A stretch of DNA of 64,000 nucleotides from Herpetosiphon gulosus (GTDB lineage: Bacteria; Chloroflexota; Chloroflexia; Chloroflexales; Herpetosiphonaceae), in NCBI RefSeq assembly GCF_039545135.1, contig NZ_BAABRU010000008.1, positions 124,001 through 188,000 of the forward strand, written 5' to 3'. The notes beneath the pieces are model-generated. The model was not told where the DNA came from. It searched no databases and worked only from the letters and a program-made list of their open reading frames with translations. Of this stretch, positions 29,114-38,092 are shown piece by piece (positions within the stretch are counted from its first letter, which is position 1; every line of letters starts with the position of its first letter). Made by a program: the position numbers and the translations under genes.

Positions 29114-30091
29114 TTAAGCAAACATGTGATAATCACGCGATCCCGCTAGTTGGAAGGCTAACCGCAAAGCATGTTGTAAATCGTTGGTGGTGCGGGTGCA
29201 GGCCAAATTCATGCCCAACGAGACCAAAATTTGGGCAACATCAGGCGAAATGCCACATAAGATAATTTGGGTGCCGAGCAAACGCGCCGATTGGGCCAAC
29301 TGCAACAAACTATTGGCCGCCACATAATCCAGCGCGGCGATCCCCGTAATGTCAATAATACAGACCGTCGCATGATTTTGGCTGATTGTCATAAGCACAT
29401 TGGCGGTGATTTGACTGGCTCGTTCTTCGTCAACTGTGCCAATCAAGGGCAACAACATCACGGCATCGGCAATCTGCAATAACGGAGCCGAAAGCTCACG
29501 AATGGTTTGCAACAGTTGCTCTTGCTCTTGATAAACATCGGTCAAGCGGGTTAGGGTTTGCTCAAGTTGCGCATTGGCTTGGGCTAAATCGCGCTGTTGC
29601 TGCTGATCACGCAAGCGTCCAAGTGTAATTGCCAAGGCGCTGCCAATCCGATTAGCAAAAATGTTGAATAACGAAACTTCGACGGTGCTGAAAGTTTGGC
29701 CTTTCAAACGCCCAGCGTAGATCCAACCTAGCAATGCACCTTCGTTCCAAATTGGCAAGCCAATTGCTGCTTGCATCGGGTACTGGCCTTGCAAGGGGTC
29801 AGCGGGCCATGGCAAGGGTTCGCCAGCCTGCCAAGCATGGCTATAATCGCCTAGTTGCTGTGGTTGTTCAAGCTCGATGCTTGGCAAAACACGCTTGAGC
29901 CGCACGCCACGGCAGGCCTTGGCAACCAATTGCAATGGGGCTTCGAGCAGATAACAGACCGCAACTTCGCAGGCAAACAGCCGCGTGACTTTATCCAGCG
30001 CAACATCCAAGGTTGCCTCAATCGTTGTGAGCGTTAAAGGCAGCGATGAAATTTCATAGAGAATGGCAAGTTCGATTTCACGATTGAGCAT
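29114..30091 (-). CDS. GAF-STAS signalling protein (RsbR-like)
   Basis: A 325-residue cytoplasmic protein. Residues ~1-165 form a GAF domain (ILYEISSLPLTLTTIEATLDVALDKV...AAIGLPIWNEGALLGWIYAG). A coiled-coil-prone segment (~165-205, RLRDQQQQRDLAQANAQLEQTL) leads to a C-terminal STAS domain (~210-320; PLLQIADAVMLLPLIGTVDEERA, CIIDITGIAALDYVAANSLLQ). This is the layout of stressosome RsbR-type proteins. The STAS threonines known from B. subtilis RsbR are not clearly conserved, so phosphorylation control is uncertain. It follows the FIST gene after 22 bp and is probably in the same operon. Confidence 0.85.
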   Translation of the reverse strand: MLNREIELAILYEISSLPLTLTTIEATLDVALDKVTRLFACEVAVCYLLEAPLQLVAKACRGVRLKRVLPSIELEQPQQLGDYSHAWQAGEPLPWPADPLQGQYPMQAAIGLPIWNEGALLGWIYAGRLKGQTFSTVEVSLFNIFANRIGSALAITLGRLRDQQQQRDLAQANAQLEQTLTRLTDVYQEQEQLLQTIRELSAPLLQIADAVMLLPLIGTVDEERASQITANVLMTISQNHATVCIIDITGIAALDYVAANSLLQLAQSARLLGTQIILCGISPDVAQILVSLGMNLACTRTTNDLQHALRLAFQLAGSRDYHMFA

Positions 30092-30113
30092 ACAAGGTTC
30101 ATCCGTTCAATGG

Positions 30114-31277
30114 TCAGGCCTGACCAATAGCGTACACAACAACGGTTTTATTATGAAACAACGCCCCGCCCGTTTCAGCGGCAGCAATTTCACCAAAGCT
30201 AAACATCCCGACAACTGGTACATCCAAACCAGCAACTTCGCGAATGCGCTGCACTTCGGTGGCGGCTGCATCGCCCAACATAGCCAAACGCGAGACGCAA
30301 TCAAAGATAATTAATGCTGCTGGTGGCCCATTCAGTGCAGCCAAAGCCCGTTTGGTGGCCAGTTGCGCGGCGTTGAACAAGGTTTCATGCGAGCCATGCA
30401 TAATATGCGCGACCACATTTTTGGGCACGCTGGCAATGCATTCGATCGAGCCATCAGGATGGGTGCGCAGCGGGTCGCGAATCAAAAATTCGCCATTAAT
30501 TTGGGGTAAACCAATTGGATGATCGATCACAAATCGCCCAAAATTTTCCACCGTCAAATCGGGGAAAAGCTCTTGATAGACCGCAAAGGCAGGCCGCCCA
30601 TCAAGCTCATAAATAATCGTGCCTTCGCTGCGCGTAACCACCAAACCGCGGGCGGCAGGCTCCCAGCCATGTTGCACCCCAATCCCCATTGGAGTTGACG
30701 ATTGCAGTAGGCCAACTGCGGCACCATCGCTAATTACCTGATCGTTGACAAATTGATAGGTTTGTTTGAATTGGAAGCTATCGCCAGCGCCGCCACCAAC
30801 CAGCGGGCATAACGGGCCAAAAGCAGCGGTGGCATGCTGCACAAAATCGGTCAAGGTGCCAGCCAAACCATCGACCAAGATCAAGGCAGCTTGTTGACTA
30901 GTAGGGTTATCTAAAACAGCCTCTAATTGATCAGCCAACTGATCGGCAACCTTGCCCGGATCGGCTTTGACCCCTGCGACAAGGCTCAAATCCAGCTTGA
31001 GATCATCGGAAGCCAGTGCGAGTAGCACCACACCATGGGTAAAAGTGCCGGCATTGCTAATAATGCCGCCAGCACAACAGCCGATTAATGGCGCTTGTTG
31101 GCTTGCTGCACGAATGCCTTGAACAACGGCGGCCTGATCATAGGCATCAGTGGTAAAGGCGATCAGACAGGTTGGCGAATGGGGGGCAAGCTGCGTACAG
31201 GCTTGCTGGGCGGCGGCGAAACCAGCATCATAGCTGTGCTCAATCTGCGATGCACCGGTAGCTGCGTGTGTCGTCAT
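30114..31277 (-). CDS. FIST-domain sensory protein
   Basis: A 387-residue cytoplasmic protein with FIST N (~15-215) and FIST C (~225-370) domains, the family thought to bind small ligands such as amino acids. The start is ATG 31277 (MTTHAATGAS), where GAGGT lies 8 bp upstream; an upstream in-frame ATG at 31325 has no ribosome binding site. Characteristic pieces are LIGCCAGGIISNAGTF, CPLVGGGAGDSF and the C-terminal GVPVVGMFSFGEIAA-type motif (here VPVVGMFSFGEIAAAE). No kinase, GGDEF or methyl-acceptor domain is attached, so its output probably goes through its neighbour, the GAF-STAS protein. Confidence 0.9.
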   Translation of the reverse strand: MTTHAATGASQIEHSYDAGFAAAQQACTQLAPHSPTCLIAFTTDAYDQAAVVQGIRAASQQAPLIGCCAGGIISNAGTFTHGVVLLALASDDLKLDLSLVAGVKADPGKVADQLADQLEAVLDNPTSQQAALILVDGLAGTLTDFVQHATAAFGPLCPLVGGGAGDSFQFKQTYQFVNDQVISDGAAVGLLQSSTPMGIGVQHGWEPAARGLVVTRSEGTIIYELDGRPAFAVYQELFPDLTVENFGRFVIDHPIGLPQINGEFLIRDPLRTHPDGSIECIASVPKNVVAHIMHGSHETLFNAAQLATKRALAALNGPPAALIIFDCVSRLAMLGDAAATEVQRIREVAGLDVPVVGMFSFGEIAAAETGGALFHNKTVVVYAIGQA

Positions 31278-31423
31278 TGTGGAATACCTCACAACACAAA
31301 AGATGCAGTGACTGCATTGTCGCAAGTGCGGATTAGCTAGGCCTAGGATACGATGGCGAATGGAATATAGGCAATAAACCGAAGGATTAACATGTGCTGT
31401 CTTAGCGGGTGAAAGTGGTTGAA

Positions 31424-31466
31424 AACGAGGCTCGGTAGTTGCTGAGCTTGACTACCGAGCCTCGTT
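31424..31466 (-). terminator. 16-bp perfect hairpin terminator
   Basis: AACGAGGCTCGGTAGT (31424-31439) pairs fully with ACTACCGAGCCTCGTT (31451-31466), with an 11-base loop. It lies just past the stop of the receiver-roadblock gene (31476) and separates it from the FIST gene downstream. Confidence 0.85.
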
Positions 31467-31475
31467 GAATGGCGA

Positions 31476-32708
31476 TTAACCCTCAAGCTCGTCGGCTAAT
31501 TCGCGCACGGCTCGTTTGGCATAGAGCCAGACCGTACCAAGTTTGGGGGCAGCGATGGTTTTATCAAAGACCATGACCAGCAAAAATTGCTTGCCAACAT
31601 CAAAAATATAGAAATCGTAAATATCACCTTCGTGCATATACAGGCCGCTGCCTGGGTCGTTATGCAGTTGACGGGTATAATCGACCATTGTTGAGAAGCT
31701 GGTGGCCAACAAGGGCAAAAATGGCGGCAATGGCAGCGAGGTATGGCCCTCTTCGACCAATGGTACACCCCAACGGTCGGTCAAAATTGTCGATTGCGCC
31801 CCAAGCTGTACGCCGAGATCTTTTAGTTTTGCCACCAAAGGAGCCAAGGTTTCAGCAGTGAGCACCAACGAACCACCGCTACGCAACTTCGAGCCAAACG
31901 AATCATCAAAATTCGTGGCTGGGGCAGGTGGTGGCGTTTGCTGCACTGGGGGCGGCGTTTGTTGGGCAGGCGTGGTTGGCCGCGCTGGCGCAGGTGCTTG
32001 ACGGTTTGGTTGTTGGGCCGCAGGCCGTGGGCTAACTGGTGGTGGTGCGGAACGCGAAACTGGAGTTGGGCGGGCGCTAACTGGCGGTGGCGCAGTTCGT
32101 GTTCGCTGAGGTGGTGCAGTTGGCCGCGGACTAACTGGCGGCGGTGCTTTGCTCACGCTGGCGGGCGCAGTTGAACGGGCTATCGGCGTTGGCGCTTTGG
32201 AAACTGGCGGTGGACCACCCATCCGCGCAGGTGCAGGTGCTTTGGAAACGCTTGGCGGCGGAGCAAAGCGAGCAGGAGCTTCGGGTTGTGGTTCTGGCTC
32301 AGGTTCTGGTTCATAGACAGGCTCTGGCTCGACCGGGCGCGGCGGCGGGACGGCTTGCAACGCTTCATCTAAAGCATCAAGCACCAACACCGCAGTTAAA
32401 TTACGGTCGATGAAGCGAAATACCCCACGTTGTGCCGCTTGTTCAGCAACCTCAGGGTTAGCCGAACGTGCAACCAGAATCACCCGTGTGTCGGGCGCGA
32501 AATTTGGCACAAGATCAGCCAAATCCAAGCCACTAAACCCGGGCAAATCGTAATCGGCAACCAAGACATCGGGCGCAATTTGCTGCAACTCCCACAATGC
32601 TTCATTGGAAGATTGCAACATAGAAAGCTCAATATCGCCTGTGACAGCCGTACTCAGCGATTGAAGCACCGGATTATCACCAGCTACCACAAAGACCCTA
32701 TAGCCCAT
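31476..32708 (-). CDS. Degenerate receiver domain fused to a roadblock/LC7 domain through a proline-rich linker
   Basis: A 410-residue protein; ATG 32708 (MGYRVFVVAG) has AGGAG five bases upstream, while the longer frame starts without one. Residues 1-~120 are a receiver fold with phospho-acceptor-like Asp (VLVADYDLPGFSG), but the acidic pair is reduced (VFVVAGDNP) and the conserved Lys-Pro is replaced (RFIDRNL), so it is probably a pseudo-receiver. Residues ~125-285 are Pro/Glu- then Pro/Ala/Ser-rich (PEPEPEPEPQ, APPPVS). The C-terminal ~120 residues form a roadblock/LC7 domain (LAPLVAKLKDLGVQLGAQST...KRAVRELADELEG). Such domains usually regulate Ras-like GTPases (MglB/MglA). Its stop-to-start gap from the hybrid kinase is 20 bp. 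Confidence 0.8.
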   Translation of the reverse strand: MGYRVFVVAGDNPVLQSLSTAVTGDIELSMLQSSNEALWELQQIAPDVLVADYDLPGFSGLDLADLVPNFAPDTRVILVARSANPEVAEQAAQRGVFRFIDRNLTAVLVLDALDEALQAVPPPRPVEPEPVYEPEPEPEPQPEAPARFAPPPSVSKAPAPARMGGPPPVSKAPTPIARSTAPASVSKAPPPVSPRPTAPPQRTRTAPPPVSARPTPVSRSAPPPVSPRPAAQQPNRQAPAPARPTTPAQQTPPPVQQTPPPAPATNFDDSFGSKLRSGGSLVLTAETLAPLVAKLKDLGVQLGAQSTILTDRWGVPLVEEGHTSLPLPPFLPLLATSFSTMVDYTRQLHNDPGSGLYMHEGDIYDFYIFDVGKQFLLVMVFDKTIAAPKLGTVWLYAKRAVRELADELEG

Positions 32709-32728
32709 ACAAACTCCTACCTGTGAGG

Positions 32729-34357
32729 CTAAAGCCCCCGCTGTGGCAGTGCAACCGTAAACGTACTGCCGCGACCTTCTTCGCTTTGAACCCAAACATG
32801 ACCATTATGCAATGCAACTAGCCCTTGCACAAGGGCTAAACCTACCCCAGTACCCCCATACTCTCGGGTGAGTGATTGGGCTACTTGGTAAAAACGCTCG
32901 AATATCCGTTGTAGATGGGACTCAGGAATGCCAATGCCTGAATCGCTGACGCTAACAAAGACCCATGGGCCAGGTTGCAGCGTACCTTTGAAATACGCAT
33001 GTTCATAGGGCACTGCTTGAACAGTCTCACACCATGCCCGTACCGTAATCATCCCCTCAGCCGGGGTGAATTTCATGGCATTCGAAAGCAAACTCATCAG
33101 CACCAAGGCAATTTTGGCCCGATCGGCATACAAGGTGCACAAGGCATCGGGTGGGGTGGCTAATGAAAGCGTCTGCGATTTCTTCTGCGCCAGCCCATGC
33201 ATTTGATCAATCACTTCGTAGAGCAATTCATCGAGCACAATTGGCTCGACCTGCAGCTCGGTTTGGCGGGTATCCAAACGCCGCAGATGGGTCATATCGT
33301 CGATGATTTCTTTCATGCGCTGAGCGCTCTCGACCAAACGATCAAGATAGGTGCGAATTGGCGGCTCACTGCGTTCTTGAATCACGATGCCATAGCCTAG
33401 TACGACTGCTAGCGGCGTGCGCAACTCATGCGAAGTAATCGAAATAAATTCACTCTTCAGCCGATCAAGTTCTTGTAAACGGCTATTGGCTTCTTGCACG
33501 CGGGTGAAGAGTTGGGCATTATTCAGCGCTGCTGCCGCTTGATTCAACAACAGCATCATGCCTTCGATCTGAGCGCTGGGCAAGGCCTCGGTATAATCAA
33601 ACAAGGCACTGCCGATCATCGCTCCACCAACTCGCAGCGGAAAGGTGATCACGTTGTGGTCAGCTTCGGCTAGCTTGAGCGTAGTTTGAATTGGCTGTTG
33701 CTGTTGATAGGTTTCTTGCAAAAGCTGCCAGCCAGCCTCATTTAATTGGGGGTGGCTCGCTTGCCCCATCAACAAACGCGGCGATTCATCGGGTTGCTGC
33801 AACAGAAAATAGCCAAATTGACAGCCAATTTCGCTATTGGTGACCCGTACAATCTCGCCACACAATTCGCTTAGCGAAAGCGTGCGATTAAAGGCGCTGC
33901 TTAATTCAAGTTGATGCACAATTGCTTCAAGCTTGACCTTTTGTAACACCATTGCCCGTTGATGCAACACTTGGGCTACCGTCAAGCGCATTTCTTCGAT
34001 TTCGAAAGGCTTGCTCAGATAGCTGGTTACGCCTTGTTGGACGGCTTCGCGCAAGGTTTCCAAGGTTGTTTGGCCTGTCATGATAATCACGGCTAAGCCT
34101 GGATTTAATGCCCGCGCCTGCCGCGCCAACTCAAGCCCACTCATCTCAGGCATTTTAATATCGGTCAACAACAAATCAAACACTTGATGGCGTAAATGAT
34201 CAAGTGCGACTAAACCCGATGTGGTGTCAATAACCTGATAGCCAACATTGCGAAGTGCTTTCGCGCAATAGCGGCAAATCGACGTATCATCATCAACAAC
34301 AAGGATAGCCGGAGCACGGCTATACTCAGAGGCTTCGTTGGGTTGGCGTTCGGTCAT
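32729..34357 (-). CDS. Hybrid sensor histidine kinase (receiver - GAF - HisKA - HATPase)
   Basis: A 542-residue cytoplasmic kinase. The start is ATG 34357; a TTG at 34363 lies nearer the GAGGAG and is possible. The N-terminal receiver (~15-130) has VDDDTS, the phospho-acceptor region LLLTDIKMPEMSG and YLSKPF. It is followed by a GAF-like region (~150-300), a HisKA helix with the phosphorylated His (ISITSHELRTPLAV), and a HATPase domain with the N box (LLSNAMKFTP), G1 (DSGIGIPE) and G2 (GGTGVGLALV). No membrane segment is seen. It probably gates the adjacent receiver-roadblock protein, which follows after 20 bp. Confidence 0.92.
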   Translation of the reverse strand: MTERQPNEASEYSRAPAILVVDDDTSICRYCAKALRNVGYQVIDTTSGLVALDHLRHQVFDLLLTDIKMPEMSGLELARQARALNPGLAVIIMTGQTTLETLREAVQQGVTSYLSKPFEIEEMRLTVAQVLHQRAMVLQKVKLEAIVHQLELSSAFNRTLSLSELCGEIVRVTNSEIGCQFGYFLLQQPDESPRLLMGQASHPQLNEAGWQLLQETYQQQQPIQTTLKLAEADHNVITFPLRVGGAMIGSALFDYTEALPSAQIEGMMLLLNQAAAALNNAQLFTRVQEANSRLQELDRLKSEFISITSHELRTPLAVVLGYGIVIQERSEPPIRTYLDRLVESAQRMKEIIDDMTHLRRLDTRQTELQVEPIVLDELLYEVIDQMHGLAQKKSQTLSLATPPDALCTLYADRAKIALVLMSLLSNAMKFTPAEGMITVRAWCETVQAVPYEHAYFKGTLQPGPWVFVSVSDSGIGIPESHLQRIFERFYQVAQSLTREYGGTGVGLALVQGLVALHNGHVWVQSEEGRGSTFTVALPQRGL

Positions 34358-34395
34358 GGCCAACTACACTCCTCGATCAACCTAGATTGGTAGGA

Positions 34396-35547
34396 TCAGG
34401 GTGATAGGGGTTCAAGAGCTGCTGCCGGTAGCAGCGTTTGCTTCCCATCACTAAGGGTTATTTCAACGACATGCGAACGAACACCAGAGGGCAAGAGTTG
34501 TGGCAATGCCGGAAAACTGCGCACAGTGCCAACTGTGCCACGATGTGGTCCAGCCACAATCCGCGCTGGGCTACCAACTGCCAAGCTGGCTTTCACCACG
34601 GCAGATTGTTCGATATTGCGTACCCGTGAGAGTGGAATCACCACCCGAGGGCGGCGTTGAGGGCTACGAAGTTGGGTAACGCCTTCGATCAAGGCTTCTT
34701 GTTGATCATACGAAGCTAAAACTTTGAAAAGCGCTTCGTTCATAGGATTCACCCCAAAGCCTTCAGTGATCATCAGGGTCAGGCCTGGATCACGGTTGTA
34801 GGGCGGGGCCGGCAAGCGCCATGTATTATAGCCTGTGCGCCAAGCATCAAATCCATCATCGCCAAGGAAATCGCGCAGTTCATGTTCTTCGATCCCGCCG
34901 ACGATCACACCGCGTACTTGTTCATCAATTGCTCGGCGGAGTGCCGCTGCGGTGATGCTGGCTCCGCCAATCAAGATCGCATAGGCCGAACGGGCATCGA
35001 TCGAGCTAATATCAACTTGTTCCTTGGGATCAGTCACTAGCAACCGCAGCACCCCAAAACGCTCGCCACCAAGGCCAAAAATGCCCTGAACATACGATGC
35101 AGGCGTTTCGATAATGACCGTGCGCGAATCTGGCACTTCCATCACGATCCCACGAACTTGGGCTTTGAGCTCGATTGGCAATGAATTTGGAGTTAATGTC
35201 ACATAGCCAGTGCTACGATCGATTGTTGTTATTGTACCAGCAACTGGAGCCACCACCGTAGAGCCAGCAATTAACCCCGCCCGCGCCAAAACTTCGCCCT
35301 TGGCAACTTTATTGCCCTCTTCTTTTTTCATTTTCGAATAAACTTGGGTTGGCAAAACCCCCAGATCACGGGCAATATTAATAATTTGGGGATCAAGTGG
35401 GTATTGTGCCCGCAACACGATATCATCTGGCTCCACCCGACTACCAACCCGCACCAGCACTTCTCCTTCAACTGGTAGTTGGCGTTCGATGCGTGCAACC
35501 GTATGCATGACGACCGGGGCAGCACCATCAGGGTAGTAGTGCGTCAT
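34396..35547 (-). CDS. Unknown protein with lipoyl-like and KOW-like segments
   Basis: A 383-residue cytoplasmic protein of no family I recognise with certainty. Residues ~15-135 are beta-rich and look like a biotinyl/lipoyl 'barrel-sandwich' repeat: VEGEVLVRVGSRVEPDDIV, KGEVLARAGLIAGSTVVAPVAGT. The centre (~180-290) alternates strands and helices (AILIGGASITAAALRRAIDE), and the last ~60 residues contain a KOW-like loop (GSPARIVAGPHRGTVGTVRS) as in ribosomal and NusG-type proteins. There is no signal peptide or helix that would span the membrane. It lies directly upstream of the kinase gene on the same strand with a gap of ~38 bp. Its role is unknown. Confidence 0.6.
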   Translation of the reverse strand: MTHYYPDGAAPVVMHTVARIERQLPVEGEVLVRVGSRVEPDDIVLRAQYPLDPQIINIARDLGVLPTQVYSKMKKEEGNKVAKGEVLARAGLIAGSTVVAPVAGTITTIDRSTGYVTLTPNSLPIELKAQVRGIVMEVPDSRTVIIETPASYVQGIFGLGGERFGVLRLLVTDPKEQVDISSIDARSAYAILIGGASITAAALRRAIDEQVRGVIVGGIEEHELRDFLGDDGFDAWRTGYNTWRLPAPPYNRDPGLTLMITEGFGVNPMNEALFKVLASYDQQEALIEGVTQLRSPQRRPRVVIPLSRVRNIEQSAVVKASLAVGSPARIVAGPHRGTVGTVRSFPALPQLLPSGVRSHVVEITLSDGKQTLLPAAALEPLSP

Positions 35548-36079
35548 TGGTTGGGTCTCCTACAGGCAGTGGCAACAGGCTGCATTATAGCATAGCCCGG
35601 CCCTCTCGACATAGTGGCTTTTTGGCGCTTGGCAAGCCTGCAAAATAGTTATCGATAAAGAATATAATCATCAATCACTATAGCTTGATGCGCGTACTAC
35701 CTTAGTGGAATTCTTCAATCCTATTTTAGGGGGTGCAGGGGATAAAAACCCCTTACATTAACCATCGTTAGGTGGGATATGCCGTCGATTGGCATGCCCT
35801 CACCCCCTAACCTAATCTTTCAAGGGTAGGCTTTTAACAATGATTAGGTGGGATATGCCGTCGATTGGCATGCCCTCACCCCCTGACCCCCGCTCCCGCA
35901 CGCGAGGCGAGGGGGGAACCAGCCCAGCATGACCAGTGGATCTCCCCTCTCCCGCCCAGCGAGGCGCGGGGGAAACCGCCATCATGAAGACTGGAACTCC
36001 CCTCTCCGCCGCCGTGGGAGAGGGGTTGGGGGTGAGGGATCGAAGATTACTTAAAAACCTATCTCCGTAAAGACGCAGC
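35548..36079. repeat. Intergenic repeat cluster with a 76-bp direct repeat
   Basis: A 530-bp gap between two minus-strand genes. A 44-bp unit beginning TTAGGTGGGATATGCCGTCG occurs at 35768-35811 and 35844-35887, 76 bp apart, each ending in the CCCTCACCCCC motif. From ~35888 to 36030 further C-rich and G-rich arms (CCCCTCTCCGCC...GGAGAGGGGTTGGGG) follow. This is the second copy of the repeat family seen at 19606. No gene is visible. Confidence 0.75.
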
Positions 36080-38053
36080 TTAGCGATTATTTAGTTCGAC
36101 GCTACAACGCAGCAATTCAGCCACACTCCAAGCTTGCCATGGGCAGCCACGCGGAGTGATCGGTGCATCGCCATCGAAAATCTCGCTGACCGAGCCAATC
36201 CCAGCATCGCGCAGGTGATCGGCGAATGGTTGCAGATAACTCCGCGCTTGCTCAACCCCATAGACTTTGCTGACCGCACTGATATATGGCCCAATTAGCC
36301 AGCCCCAAGTAATCCCTTGATGATACGAGGCATCGCGAGTTTTTAAATCGCCGCCATACACGCCAAGATATTGGGGGTCGTGGGGAGCCAATGAGCGTAA
36401 ACCATATGACGTTAAGAGATGGCGGGCGCAGCTATCAACCACTGCTTTGGCGGTGGCATCATCAAGCGGCGAGTGCGCCACCGAAACTGCCAATAGTTGG
36501 TTGGGTCGCAACGCCGAATCAGCGCCATGCGGGCCGTCGATCACATCGTAGAGATAGCCATGCTCAGCCGACCAAAAGCGGCGATAAGCAACCGCTACTC
36601 GTTCAGCAGCACAGCGAAAGCGCTCAACATCGTGATCATTACCCAGTAAGGTGGCAAACTCGCCCAAGGTTCGTAGGGCGCTATACCACAAGGCATTAAT
36701 TTCAACCGCCTTGCCCTCGCGTGGTGTGACTACCCAATCTTCAAACTTGGCATCCATCCAGGTTAATTGGACATTAGGTTCGCCAGCAGTCAAGAGATAA
36801 TCATCGGCCACTTTGATTGAGTAGCGCGTGCCACGTTCATGCCAATCAATAATTTCGACCAATTTGGGGTATAAATCGGCGACCAATTGAATATCGCCAG
36901 TTGCTTGATAAACCGTGCGTAGCGCCTGAAAAAACCAGAGCGTTGCATCGACGGTGTTGTATTCTGGCTCAGCGCCAACATCAGGGAAGCGGTTGGGTAA
37001 CATCCCTTGGCTCAAAAAGTGGCTCCACGTACGCAAAACATCAGCCGCCAACGTAGCCCGCCCCGTTGCCATCAACAAACCTGGCAAAGCAATCATGGTG
37101 TCGCGGCCCCAATCGCTAAACCAAGGATAGCCAGCAATCACGCTCCAGCCTTGCCATGTGCTGCCATCAGGCAATTGTACCGTCCGCCGCACCATAAATT
37201 GATCGGCGGCATACACCAGTTGCTTAATAAATTCGGGAGCTTTGTGCAAGAGGCGAGCCTGCTCAAGCAATTGGGCTTGGCGTGCTTGTTCACGGGCCAG
37301 CGCTGCCAGACCATCAGTGCTTGGATTGGCCTCGGTCGAAAATATCAAAGTTAGGCTTTGACCTGGCTGCAAGGTTGCCCTAAATCGGCCCGTTTGCAAC
37401 AATCGTGCGGTATCAGGGTAGCCCCGCTCTAATTCTTCACGATAATAAATATCTTCAACCCATGTTGCTGGCTCGTTTTGCCATGTCGCATGGTCGCTGA
37501 GCATGCGCACCTGCGTGCCAGCAGGCGTGGTCATCAATACACCATTAGCCAAGGCGGCAAAACTTGGCTGCCAATTAGCATCCACGGTTGTATCGTGATG
37601 ATCACGCTCGCTCAATAATGGGCGTAATTCAAGTTTGATCGGGTCGTTGCCACGCTCATGGGTCAGCAGCAGATAGGTGGTATTAGCCCCATCTTCCATC
37701 CAAATGCGTTGGCCTAGCACCGCTTCGGCTAAGACATACCGCGCAGTTGGAATCGCGCCATCTAGTTGCCAAGTTTCAAGATTACGATAGCCCGTGCTTA
37801 AACGGCCATCGCTAGTTTCAAAGCTGCTCAGTTCATAGGTTTGTGAGCCATATTCAGCGCTAGTTTGCAAACCACCAACCAACAAAGTACGACCAAGCGG
37901 TGGCTCTAAGGCAGCAATCAACAAGCCATGATATTTGCGAATTGGGGCATTGGCCAAGAGCGAACCCATAGCATATGCCCCAGCCCCATTGGTTACAATC
38001 CATTCGCGGCGTAGCGCAGCAGCGGGATGCCCAAGAATTTCACGTCCAAACAT
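36080..38053 (-). CDS. Glycogen debranching enzyme (amylo-alpha-1,6-glucosidase, GH133-type)
   Basis: A 657-residue cytoplasmic protein that would hydrolyse alpha-1,6 branch points after transferring or trimming outer chains. The N-terminal ~260 residues form the beta-sandwich of archaeal/bacterial-type debranching enzymes (GREILGHPAAALRREWIVTNGAGAYAMG, YHGLLIAAL). The C-terminal (alpha/alpha)6 barrel contains PWFSDWGRDTMIALPGLLMA, the hallmark stretch, and HQGITWGWLIGPYI near the end. Together with the GH13 enzyme at 22072-23754 it suggests glycogen turnover. It has no signal peptide. The ribosome binding site is weak (AGGA ~12 bp upstream). Confidence 0.93.
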   Translation of the reverse strand: MFGREILGHPAAALRREWIVTNGAGAYAMGSLLANAPIRKYHGLLIAALEPPLGRTLLVGGLQTSAEYGSQTYELSSFETSDGRLSTGYRNLETWQLDGAIPTARYVLAEAVLGQRIWMEDGANTTYLLLTHERGNDPIKLELRPLLSERDHHDTTVDANWQPSFAALANGVLMTTPAGTQVRMLSDHATWQNEPATWVEDIYYREELERGYPDTARLLQTGRFRATLQPGQSLTLIFSTEANPSTDGLAALAREQARQAQLLEQARLLHKAPEFIKQLVYAADQFMVRRTVQLPDGSTWQGWSVIAGYPWFSDWGRDTMIALPGLLMATGRATLAADVLRTWSHFLSQGMLPNRFPDVGAEPEYNTVDATLWFFQALRTVYQATGDIQLVADLYPKLVEIIDWHERGTRYSIKVADDYLLTAGEPNVQLTWMDAKFEDWVVTPREGKAVEINALWYSALRTLGEFATLLGNDHDVERFRCAAERVAVAYRRFWSAEHGYLYDVIDGPHGADSALRPNQLLAVSVAHSPLDDATAKAVVDSCARHLLTSYGLRSLAPHDPQYLGVYGGDLKTRDASYHQGITWGWLIGPYISAVSKVYGVEQARSYLQPFADHLRDAGIGSVSEIFDGDAPITPRGCPWQAWSVAELLRCSVELNNR

Positions 38054-38092
38054 AGTGTTATGTCCTGCTAAAATGGTCGGCTATGTCTGCGA

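Noticed and set aside
35768-35887. Direct repeats as a CRISPR array
   Set aside because: Only two copies, irregular ends and no cas genes nearby.
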